From Coriobacteriales bacterium (GTDB lineage Bacteria > Actinomycetota > Coriobacteriia > Coriobacteriales > UBA8131): DNA of 5,737 nucleotides. Under the pieces are notes generated by a model. The model was not told the origin of the DNA. It saw nothing but the letters and a program-made list of their open reading frames with translations, and searched no databases. A program made the translations under genes and the position numbers. Where the stretch lies: positions 1-5,737 of the forward strand of contig JAIRXA010000127.1 of NCBI GenBank assembly GCA_031268525.1, in the 5' to 3' direction. Shown here in pieces: positions 1-5,737 of the stretch; the first letter of the stretch is position 1; each line of letters begins with the position of its first letter.

Positions 1-77
1 TTTTGCCCCGTCCCCAACTGTCACTTGTCACCTTTGCCCCGTCCCCAACTGTCACTTGTCACTTTTGCCCCGTCCCC
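1..77. repeat. 31-bp tandem repeat, about 2.5 copies
   Basis: Two complete 31-bp units (1-31 and 32-62) differ only at their first base (T versus C), and a third copy (63-77) stops after TTTTGCCCCGTCCCC. The unit has doubled words inside it: CCCC-GT-CCCC and then GTCAC-TT-GTCAC. Copies are directly abutting with no spacers. The array may continue left of the window. It lies downstream of the reductase gene stop and overlaps no supported gene. It resembles the G-rich intergenic repeat vocabulary (GGGGAC read on the minus strand) also present at the right end of the window. Function is unknown. Confidence 0.9.
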
Positions 78-97
78 TTTGGCACTCTTTGGCACAC
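78..97. repeat. Doubled TTTGGCAC word next to the 31-bp array
   Basis: TTTGGCAC occurs at 78-85 and again at 88-95, a 10-bp period, directly attached to the truncated third 31-bp unit. It replaces the GTCAC-TT-GTCAC half of that unit. It therefore looks like an alternative tail of the same repeat family, again in doubled form. No coding or regulatory role is visible. Confidence 0.7.
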
Positions 98-101
98 TCG
101 G

Positions 102-140
102 GGGACATCCAACACTACCTGACGTACTGCTGGATGTCCC
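102..140. repeat. Perfect 10-bp inverted repeat (hairpin)
   Basis: GGGACATCCA at 102-111 is exactly complementary to TGGATGTCCC at 131-140, separated by a 19-base loop. It sits 66 to 104 bases downstream of the reductase stop codon (transcription is right to left). No T-run follows it on the minus strand, so it is not a classical intrinsic terminator. It may still stabilise the mRNA 3' end or be a REP-like palindrome. Its GGGAC/GTCCC ends match the word shared by the repeats at both window edges. The rest of the 98-205 intergenic stretch shows nothing I can name. Confidence 0.65.
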
Positions 141-205
141 AACACAGAGTGATGCGAGCCAAACCGCAAGATGGGGCGTAATGAATAAATCGGTGTCATC
201 GCCGC

Positions 206-2356
206 CTAGAGGGGGTGCCCCGCAGCGCTTGCTCCTGTGGCAAAACCTGAGAAGCAAGACCAGCCAAAGGGAAAACCGCCAAGATCGGAATAGGCTGCGC
301 CGCCATAGAGGGCACCAATGGTCTCGCAGCCAGCTGCGAACAGACCGGGGATCGCATCGCCATCTCCATCGAGAACCCGCATCTGCTCATCCACCTCGAC
401 ACCACCCATTGTCGAGTAGGGGCAATGTTCATTTATAATAGCATAATAGGGTCCACTACCGAGCGGCAGCAACAGTGCGGGGTCCTTGTAATAGAGATCA
501 TCAAAGCCTGCGGCGCACGCTGCTTCGTAGCGCTCGATGTGGGCGCGGAAGACATCCGGCTTGAACCCCGCTGCCTCGGCAAGCGTCTCAAAGCTCTCGC
601 CCTTGATGATAAAGCCTTCGGCCACGCCAGCCTCCATGACCTCCTCGATTTTCTCCATCGCATAATCGACGGGCACGGGATAGAAATTGAAGTTCACCGC
701 AAAGACCGGTCCCGCAAGACCCGTGGCGGCAAGTCCGCCCTGCGCCAGAGTCTCCATCTGCTGCGCGGAGACGATCGTGAAGAAATGACGCCCCTGAGCT
801 GCCAGATAATTGCCGTTGCCCACCATGTTGTCGGCGAGCATCGTCTCGGAAGAAAAGCGTTCGCCGCGCTGGTTGACGCGCAGCATGTTGGGAGCGGCAT
901 GCAGCGTATAGGGGATCATCGCCGAGAAATCGTCAAAGCCATCCAGCTCACCGATCGGTTGCGTGATGTGGATGTTCATACCGCCGACATGGTAGTCGTG
1001 CGCCCCGGCGCCAAGCATCAGCTGCAAACCCTCGCCGATATCCTGTTGCATCGAGAAGCGTGTGGAGAAAAAGGCATGGTTATAGTGCTGTTGCAGTTCC
1101 TCGTTGTTCATGAAACCACCCGTGGCGATGATCACCGACTTTGCTCCGTCGGCGGTGATCTGCGTCCCATCGTAGCTTTGTGCCACGACGCCGGTCACCG
1201 TGCCATCGGTGGACTGGATAAGCCCGGTCACCGTCGTCTCAAGCAGCACGGTGTCGACGGTGTCAGCCACCCGCTGCCAGGAGTCATGCGCCATCGGATC
1301 GACAATCGAATCCTTCGCATAGCCTACACCCGTGGGGTTGGCGCGAAACTCAAAACCGCCCTTCTCCACGAGGAAATCAACGACCTCGCCGCCACGGCTC
1401 AAAAACTGCGAAACCAGCGGTGCCTTGGGATACCAGAGGCCCTGACGCATGGCTTCGGGGAAGAACGTCTCATTGTCGTTGGGGATGCCTGCCTCTTTCT
1501 GGAGACGCGAATCGGTGACGTGCACACCCGAGGACATCGAGCCGCAACCGCCGATGCGCGCGGACTTCTCGATAAGCAGCACTCTGGCGCCCTGCGCGGT
1601 CGCGGCGGCGGCGGCGGTCGTTCCGGAGGCGCCTCCGCCAACCACAATAACGTCGAAGCCCTCATAGACCGCATCTGTTCCCGCGGCCTTCCCGGGCACC
1701 TCAACCTCAAAGACCGACAGATCGCCTCCGGCCTGCGCAAGCGCATCCTTTACAGCATTGACATAGCCAAAAGACGAGAGGGTCGCACCGCAGATGGCAT
1801 CGACTTTCAGGCTTTGGTGCTCGACGATGCGTTCGCCGAGCCGATCGATGACCGTATCGAGTATCTGGGGTGCATCATTGAGCATCGCGACGGCATAGAT
1901 GGCAAAGGGGTCAATATCCAGAGGCGGAATGACCTCATTGGTACGCGGAACGGCCTCGAGGAAGTTGATGTTCTCGATGCGATCGGCGCTCACCGTGACT
2001 TCGACGCGCAAGGTTCCCCGATGCCCGGGGGCCTCTCCAGTATAGGTGCCTGGGGTGAGATTGGCCGCTCCGGGCGTGGATACGGACGGATCGGAGTCGC
2101 CCGAACCTGCGGGCACACAGCCCGTAGCGGTCGCTGCTGTCGCGGCGGAGGCGGCCAGTGCGAGTCCCGCCACAAAACCGCGACGGGAGAGGCCGGAGGC
2201 GCCCGACTGGGCGAGAGGGTCGGGGGCGGCTGACTGGGACGGTTGTGGGGCGCTCTCGCTCGACTGGTGGGACGGTTGCGAGGCGGCTGACTGGGATAGG
2301 GGGTCTTTGCCTGGTTCCTCGTGCGTGATGTACTCGTCAACAGACTTCTGTTCCAT
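206..2356 (-). CDS. Tat-exported lipoprotein flavin reductase: FMN-binding domain plus fumarate-reductase-like FAD domain
   Basis: The protein has 716 residues. In order it has a hydrophilic Ser/Gln/Ala/Pro-rich start (1-56), a twin-arginine motif SRRGFVAGL (57-65; R58, R59), a short Ala-rich hydrophobic stretch and a lipobox-like ATGC ending at C80. An FMN-binding domain (about 103-210) has the flavinylation motif DAICGAT (186-192), where T192 would carry FMN attached by an ApbE-type enzyme. A FAD_binding_2 domain (about 235-714) has GGGASG (240-245) and E263 ending the second strand. Such proteins are anchored outside the membrane and pass electrons from the quinone pool through FMN and FAD to an organic acceptor. 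The fumarate-reductase substrate residues seem replaced (A508, Y647, D691), so the substrate is unknown. The start at 2356 is chosen because a strong SD precedes it and all domains lie downstream. The stop is TAG. It is the last gene of the cluster. No cytochrome partner is in the window. Confidence 0.93.
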   Translation of the reverse strand: MEQKSVDEYITHEEPGKDPLSQSAASQPSHQSSESAPQPSQSAAPDPLAQSGASGLSRRGFVAGLALAASAATAATATGCVPAGSGDSDPSVSTPGAANLTPGTYTGEAPGHRGTLRVEVTVSADRIENINFLEAVPRTNEVIPPLDIDPFAIYAVAMLNDAPQILDTVIDRLGERIVEHQSLKVDAICGATLSSFGYVNAVKDALAQAGGDLSVFEVEVPGKAAGTDAVYEGFDVIVVGGGASGTTAAAAATAQGARVLLIEKSARIGGCGSMSSGVHVTDSRLQKEAGIPNDNETFFPEAMRQGLWYPKAPLVSQFLSRGGEVVDFLVEKGGFEFRANPTGVGYAKDSIVDPMAHDSWQRVADTVDTVLLETTVTGLIQSTDGTVTGVVAQSYDGTQITADGAKSVIIATGGFMNNEELQQHYNHAFFSTRFSMQQDIGEGLQLMLGAGAHDYHVGGMNIHITQPIGELDGFDDFSAMIPYTLHAAPNMLRVNQRGERFSSETMLADNMVGNGNYLAAQGRHFFTIVSAQQMETLAQGGLAATGLAGPVFAVNFNFYPVPVDYAMEKIEEVMEAGVAEGFIIKGESFETLAEAAGFKPDVFRAHIERYEAACAAGFDDLYYKDPALLLPLGSGPYYAIINEHCPYSTMGGVEVDEQMRVLDGDGDAIPGLFAAGCETIGALYGGAAYSDLGGFPFGWSCFSGFATGASAAGHPL
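2226..2296 (-). repeat. In-frame repeat in the Tat leader coding region
   Basis: The 14-bp word GCGGCTGACTGGGA occurs at 2226-2239 and 2283-2296, 57 bp (19 codons) apart and in the same frame. It encodes SQSAA at residues 21-25 and 40-44 of the reductase leader. The partial words GACTGGGACGGTT and GACTGGTGGGACGGTT lie between. The leader ahead of the twin arginines is thus internally duplicated, giving an unusually long (56-residue) n-region with no obvious fold. Confidence 0.75.
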
Positions 2357-2364
2357 GAGATGAT

Positions 2365-2370
2365 CCTCCC
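2365..2370 (-). promoter_or_regulatory. Strong Shine-Dalgarno deciding the reductase start
   Basis: On the minus strand AGGGAGGATC lies in the 20-bp gap between the MFS stop and the reductase ATG, with the GGAGG core ending 8 bases before the ATG at 2356. This spacing is ideal. It fixes this start against the in-frame ATG at 2800, which lies inside the MFS gene. Confidence 0.88.
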
Positions 2371-2376
2371 TGTTCT

Positions 2377-3654
2377 CTATTCGATATACCTGCCATCCGA
2401 TGACAGTATAGCGCTCTGCGCATCCGGCAGGCGAAGTTGGCGTGTCACCAGATAGACAAGGGCAATACCCGCGCCGCCAACAAGAATCGCTGCCAGTGTG
2501 CCAAATCCCTCGACAACGAAGCCAAAGACGAGATTGCCCAGCGGCAGAGCCAGCAGCGCCATCAAACGGTTGAGGGAGAAGATACGACTCTGCATCCCCA
2601 TCGCCACCTGCTTCTGGATAAAGGTATTTTTGCCGATGACATAGATACCGGTCGTCACGCCAACAAGACTCGAGCCCGCAAAGGCCAACGCCAGCACGAC
2701 AGCGAGCGGCGCCGTCTGGGCAAGGAGCATCGACAAGGCGATCAACAGCATGAAGGCCATGATGAGAAGAGGGCTTATGCGCACGAATTGGAGCGCCCAT
2801 CGATCATGATAGAGCTTGGCAACGATGGGTGCCATGATGATATTGGCCAGAGACTGCAGGGACGAGAAGATGCCATAGGCGATGGGACTCAAGCCCAGTT
2901 CGCCACGAGCAAAGAACAATAAAATGAGATCCCAGACCGGCACGACGAGCATATTGATGAGTGGTGAGAGCAAGAGCAGACGCAGCAGAAAACCGTCTTT
3001 GACGACCAGTCGCAGCCCCTCGACGAACTCGTGCAGAACACCTGAGCGAGCGATTCGCGTAGCGAAACTCACCGCAAGACGCGGCAGATGTATGAAGGCC
3101 ATGAAGATCAGGCTCGCGAGGAAAGCGGCCAGAACATAGAGCAGGGAGACGCCAAATCCAATCAGGCCATAGAGCAGCGCACCGATCATCTGCCCCGCCA
3201 CATAACCAAACTCCGAATAGAGGATGCCGAGCGAATTCGCGGCGCCGAGTTGTTCGGTCGTAACGATCATCGGCGGCACCGCCATGTTCGTTGACATGAA
3301 GACGATACTGCCAGCCTCCAGACCAAGCATGAGAAAGAAAAGGTGTACGACGCCCAAACCGTCACTCAAGAAGTGCAGGGCCGTGAAAACGATGAGTACG
3401 ATCGTGGCAATCGCCGCCGAAAGGAGCATCATCAGCCTGCGGTCATAGCGATCGGCCCAGACTCCCGCAAGCGGATAGATAAGCAGACGCGGCACGATGA
3501 CGATGAAGAGCAGAAAGCCGAACAACGCCGCCGATCCGGTGAGGTCATAGGCATACAGCGAGATGACGAATTGCAGCGCCATTCCGCCGAGCTCAAAGAA
3601 CATGCTCGCAAACCAGAACAGCACAAAATTGCGATTGTGGAGAAGTTCAAGCAT
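2377..3654 (-). CDS. MFS transporter, DHA3-like (12 membrane segments)
   Basis: This is a very hydrophobic 425-residue protein, the usual length for single-chain MFS carriers. Twelve hydrophobic stretches can be placed at roughly 11-33, 42-63, 73-92, 104-124, 146-165, 170-190, 223-247, 258-280, 290-310, 316-340, 355-378 and 383-403, with a basic central loop (191-222). MFS motif A is visible as GVWADRYDRR (64-73) between segments 2 and 3. The N-terminal LLHNRNFVLFW, the VPPMIVTTEQLGAANSL stretch (126-142) and the RIFSLNRLMALLALPLG stretch (357-373) are typical of the DHA3 branch (MefA macrolide efflux and EntS siderophore exporters). It would act in the cytoplasmic membrane, driven by ion gradient. 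Efflux is the family norm but the substrate is not readable. It starts 2 bp after the pheT stop and ends 20 bp before the reductase, so it may serve the reductase's substrate or product. The stop is TAG. Confidence 0.92.
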   Translation of the reverse strand: MLELLHNRNFVLFWFASMFFELGGMALQFVISLYAYDLTGSAALFGFLLFIVIVPRLLIYPLAGVWADRYDRRLMMLLSAAIATIVLIVFTALHFLSDGLGVVHLFFLMLGLEAGSIVFMSTNMAVPPMIVTTEQLGAANSLGILYSEFGYVAGQMIGALLYGLIGFGVSLLYVLAAFLASLIFMAFIHLPRLAVSFATRIARSGVLHEFVEGLRLVVKDGFLLRLLLLSPLINMLVVPVWDLILLFFARGELGLSPIAYGIFSSLQSLANIIMAPIVAKLYHDRWALQFVRISPLLIMAFMLLIALSMLLAQTAPLAVVLALAFAGSSLVGVTTGIYVIGKNTFIQKQVAMGMQSRIFSLNRLMALLALPLGNLVFGFVVEGFGTLAAILVGGAGIALVYLVTRQLRLPDAQSAILSSDGRYIE

Positions 3655-3659
3655 CCTCA
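3652..3659 (-). promoter_or_regulatory. TGAGGATG stop/start junction: likely translational coupling of pheT and MFS gene
   Basis: On the minus strand the pheT stop TGA is followed by GG and the MFS ATG. The only SD-like bases (GAGG) touch the start codon with no spacer, so independent ribosome loading should be poor. Reinitiation by ribosomes finishing pheT is the likely mode. The family-typical N-terminus (RNRNF-like sequence within ten residues) supports this ATG as the real start. Confidence 0.7.
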
Positions 3660-5737
3660 GGTGCGCACGTGAGCGTCGAGAACGGCAGCAAGCCGGGCGA
3701 TCACCCGGGCGTGTTGCTTCTCGACCTCTTCCAGAGTCAGGGTACGGTCGGCGGCGCGATACGAAAGGGAGAAGGCCATCGACTTTCTGTCCGCACCAAG
3801 CCTATCGACATCGCGAAAGACGTCAAAGAGTCGACAGTCGCAAAGCAGCTTGCCACCTGCCGATTCGATGACCTGCAGCAGACGTTCAGCGGTGACTTCC
3901 TCGTCGACAACGAGCGCCAGATCGAGTTCGACGGCCGGAAACTGCGGCACGTCTCGATAGGGGCGCGCTGCCTCGGCGGCGGCGATAAGCGCTGCGAGGT
4001 CGAACTCAAAGGCCACGACCGGCACCGTGATATCAAAGGCCGCATTGACACGCGGATGCAGTTCGCCAAGCCATCCGAGCCGCTGGGAGCCCACAAGCAC
4101 CTCCGCCGCACGACCCGGTTGCAACCAGAGAGCACTCTCGGCCTCCAGCGCACGGATACGGTAGCTGACAATGTTCAGTTCACGCAGAAGACTTTCCACA
4201 ACACCCTTGCCATCAAAGAAGTCCAGCACGGACTCCCGCGTGTTCCACCCTGCTTGCGCCCAACTGCCAACGAGCACGCCAGCCAGAGTTTCACGCTCCC
4301 TGGGCTGCTTATGACCTTCTGAAGCAAAGAAGACCACGCCGGTCTCGTAGAGCTGCACATCGGTCACTCCCCTGCTCAGGTTGTAGGCCACCGAACGCAA
4401 CAGCCCCGGTAGGATGGTACGCCGCATATGGCTCTGCTCGCTGCTCATCGGGTTGACGAGTTCGACAGACAGCTGGTGCGTGTCGAAGGGCATCTGAAGA
4501 ATGTCCTCATCACCCGTCGAAGCGAAGGCGTAGGTCATTGTTTCGTTGAGACCAGCGGCACGCAGGGTGGCCCCAATCGTTGCGGCACCGTGCTGCGCTG
4601 TGGTTTTCGTGCCGATGCGACCACGCCCACCCGGCAGAGTGGAAGGCACCCTGTCCATGCCCCAGATGCGCAGAACCTCCTCATAGAGGTCGATCTCACG
4701 CGTGAGATCGGGACGATAGCTTGGCGGGCGCACGGGCAGGGTGACGGCACGTTCGTCATCCGCAGCGCGTGCCGCAGCGCAGTCCGCACCGGCCATGACG
4801 TGACAGGGAGCCTTGCTCTCGCTGGTCGTGGTATCGCTGGCGACAGCGCTGGTCGCGGAGGCGTCGCTGGTCGTGATTGTGCCATCTCCGCTGGTCGTAG
4901 TCTTGTCGTGACAGGCCATGCGACAACCCAGACGCGTAAGGATGGCAACGATCTCGGCCAGAGGAATGGGGGCACCGATAAAATCCTGAAAGCGACCGAC
5001 ACGGAAGGGCAGAACAGGTGGTGTCAGGGGCTTGGGCCAGACGTCGACAACGCCCTCGCTCAGTGTGCCACCCGCAACCTCAACCATCAACGCCGCCGCC
5101 CGCGCGGAAAACTCGTCGCAGGTCGCCGCGTCAACAATGCGTTCGTAGCGCGCCGAGGCTTCAGAGAAGAGCTGGAGTCGACGACTCGTCCGGCTGGTGT
5201 GAGCACTGGAGAAGGTCGCGGATTCGAGCAGGATATCGGTGGTCTTCTCGGTGACCTCACTGTCCAGGCCACCCATGACACCCGCCAAGGCGATCGTGGC
5301 GCCCGCGCCATCTCTGGCATTACCGTCGACGATGCAGGTGATGTCCTCGTCAAGGATGCGCTCGATGCCATCGAGCGTCGTGAAGCGCTCGCCGGGTGCG
5401 GCGGCGCGAACAATGATATGCGCGCGACCCTCTTCGTCCTTTGCGAGCGTGTCAAGATCGAAGGCATGCAGAGGCTGACCAAGCTCGTACATGATATAGT
5501 TTGTCATATCGACGATGTTATTGATCGAGCGTCCTCCCGAGGAAGTAATACGCTCGACCAGCCAGTCCGGAGAGGAGCCGATACGCACGCCCTTGATGAC
5601 GCGCGCCGTGTAGCGGCCGCAGCGCGTGGGATCGTCGATGGTGACCCGTGGGAGGTCGGCGGCAGGAGCAGGGGTTGGGACAGGGGGACGTTTCTGTTGT
5701 TTTGGGACAGGGGGACGTTTCTGTTGTCCCATTTTGG
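3657..5737 (-). CDS. pheT: Phenylalanyl-tRNA synthetase beta subunit, 5' end outside window
   Basis: The beta chain of the alpha2-beta2 enzyme that charges tRNA-Phe in the cytoplasm. Counting from the ATG at 5732 (almost certainly internal), the B3/B4 editing domain covers about 28-225. It includes RSINNIVDMTNY and LGQPLHAFD (68-92) and LLESATF (168-174), and it keeps the R68, H89 and E170 positions that align with editing-site residues of other PheT proteins. The B5 domain (about 237-365) is split by a roughly 50-residue insertion. The B6/B7 core shows MRRTILPGLL (436-445) and LYETGVVF (461-468). The B8 FDX-ACB anticodon-binding domain (591-691) shows FPAVELDLALVVD, LFDVF and DRTLTLEEV. By comparison with E. 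coli PheT, about 200 N-terminal residues (B1 and the OB-fold B2 domain) are missing, and the frame is open to the window edge. The segment just before B3/B4 is a QQKRPPVPK tandem repeat. pheS is expected further right. The stop is TGA. Confidence 0.96.
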   Translation of the reverse strand, partial: KMGQQKRPPVPKQQKRPPVPTPAPAADLPRVTIDDPTRCGRYTARVIKGVRIGSSPDWLVERITSSGGRSINNIVDMTNYIMYELGQPLHAFDLDTLAKDEEGRAHIIVRAAAPGERFTTLDGIERILDEDITCIVDGNARDGAGATIALAGVMGGLDSEVTEKTTDILLESATFSSAHTSRTSRRLQLFSEASARYERIVDAATCDEFSARAAALMVEVAGGTLSEGVVDVWPKPLTPPVLPFRVGRFQDFIGAPIPLAEIVAILTRLGCRMACHDKTTTSGDGTITTSDASATSAVASDTTTSESKAPCHVMAGADCAAARAADDERAVTLPVRPPSYRPDLTREIDLYEEVLRIWGMDRVPSTLPGGRGRIGTKTTAQHGAATIGATLRAAGLNETMTYAFASTGDEDILQMPFDTHQLSVELVNPMSSEQSHMRRTILPGLLRSVAYNLSRGVTDVQLYETGVVFFASEGHKQPRERETLAGVLVGSWAQAGWNTRESVLDFFDGKGVVESLLRELNIVSYRIRALEAESALWLQPGRAAEVLVGSQRLGWLGELHPRVNAAFDITVPVVAFEFDLAALIAAAEAARPYRDVPQFPAVELDLALVVDEEVTAERLLQVIESAGGKLLCDCRLFDVFRDVDRLGADRKSMAFSLSYRAADRTLTLEEVEKQHARVIARLAAVLDAHVRT
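4746..4922 (-). other. Thr/Ser-rich repetitive insertion within the pheT B5 domain
   Basis: Between LGC (268-270) and PVRPPSYRPDL (333-343) of the pheT frame there are about 66 residues where E. coli PheT has about 13. The extra piece is rich in Thr, Ser, Ala and Asp. On the + strand the word CGCTGGTCG recurs at 4820, 4847, 4865 and 4889 (steps of 27, 18 and 24 bp), each encoding a (T/A)TS tripeptide in the same frame. A 9-bp direct repeat CGTGACAGG (4799-4807 and 4907-4915, 108 bp apart) brackets the core and encodes the paired Cys-His at 274-275 and 310-311. Because all steps are multiples of three the frame is kept. Confidence 0.8.
5675..5737. repeat. 27-bp tandem repeat inside the pheT linker, running off the window edge
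   Basis: Two 25-base identical blocks, beginning TGGGACAGGGGGACG and ending CTGTTGT, lie at 5676-5700 and 5703-5727, a 27-bp period. CCCATTTTGG then follows, and its last TTTTGG looks like the start of another copy. On the coding (minus) strand each unit reads QQKRPPVPK, and 27 is a multiple of three, so the pheT frame stays open. The second copy ends TGTCCC, complementary to its own GGGACA start (5704-5709 with 5725-5730), giving a possible hairpin. This is the vocabulary of palindromic GGGAC...GTCCC intergenic elements, here translated. Confidence 0.85.

Noticed and set aside
1..77. CRISPR array
   Set aside because: The 31-bp units are directly abutting with no unique spacers, and no cas gene is present.
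102..140. Intrinsic terminator for the gene cluster
   Set aside because: The stem is good but the minus strand continues with CCGAGTGTGCC and not a T-run. It is kept only as a hairpin.
21..257. 78-codon minus-strand frame spanning the reductase 3' end and the repeats
   Set aside because: It overlaps the reductase in another frame and reads into the hairpin and 31-bp array. No family resemblance.
25..438. 137-codon + strand frame across the left repeats
   Set aside because: It is made of repeat sequence, then the hairpin region, then the complement of the reductase 3' end. It has low-complexity content and no SD that I can see.
425..2233. 602-codon open frame on the + strand
   Set aside because: It is exactly antisense to the reductase gene. 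Its product is rich in His, Arg, Gly and Asp with no recognisable domain. Long antisense frames are common opposite G+C-rich genes.
206..2800. 864-codon version of the reductase starting at an ATG at 2800
   Set aside because: The first 148 codons overlap the MFS gene in another frame, give a Cys/Arg/Trp-rich sequence with no domain, and would put the Tat signal deep inside the protein. The ATG at 2356 has a strong SD.
2437..2922. 161-codon and neighbouring shorter + strand frames opposite the MFS gene
   Set aside because: They are complement shadows of a clear membrane-protein gene and are full of charged residues, as expected opposite hydrophobic codons.
2377..3654. Naming the MFS gene as a specific drug or siderophore exporter
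   Set aside because: Only general DHA3 features are visible. The family covers many substrates, and nothing in the sequence fixes one.
5730..5732. ATG at 5732 as the true pheT start
   Set aside because: It would remove the whole B1/B2 tRNA-binding part. The frame is open through the window edge, and the following codons are repeat-derived, so the real start is expected further right.

Overview
The window reads as part of a G+C-rich actinobacterial genome, most likely class Coriobacteriia (an Eggerthellaceae-like gut or anaerobic lineage). The taxonomic guess rests on the Tat-exported FMN-domain plus fumarate-reductase-like flavoprotein, a type that is strongly expanded in that group, and on overall composition. 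No rRNA or other decisive marker is present, so the placement is an inference.

All recognised genes are on the minus strand and are read from right to left. At the right is pheT (phenylalanyl-tRNA synthetase beta chain). It contains the B3/B4 editing, B5, core B6/B7 and C-terminal B8 anticodon-binding regions, but its N-terminal tRNA-binding part lies beyond the right edge. Two bases after its stop a DHA3-type MFS transporter begins. Twenty bases after that gene's stop, behind a strong Shine-Dalgarno sequence, begins a Tat-signal lipoprotein with a covalent-FMN domain and a FAD-binding reductase domain. The tight spacing says the transporter and reductase are translated from the pheT message or are at least transcriptionally joined to it. 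The likely theme of the two downstream genes is handling of an external organic substrate: a membrane transporter and an extracytoplasmic flavoprotein that would use the substrate as electron acceptor. The substrate cannot be read from the sequence, and the usual fumarate-reductase carboxylate-binding residues appear to be missing.

Both ends of the window run into short tandem repeats built from a shared G-rich word (GGGGACG or its complement). At the left, 2.5 copies of a 31-bp unit, a doubled TTTGGCAC word and a perfect 10-bp inverted repeat lie downstream of the reductase gene. At the right, a 27-bp unit (two copies plus the start of another) lies inside the open pheT frame, in the linker before the B3/B4 domain, and is translated as a QQKRPPVPK repeat. 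pheT also carries a roughly 50-residue Thr/Ser-rich, internally repetitive insertion in its B5 domain. The repeat-bounded ends could mean the window is a whole assembly contig broken at dispersed repeats.

There is no tRNA, rRNA, CRISPR array, transposase gene or riboswitch that I can support. The most unusual points are repeat invasion of an essential synthetase gene at two places and a respiratory-type reductase with an atypical active site.
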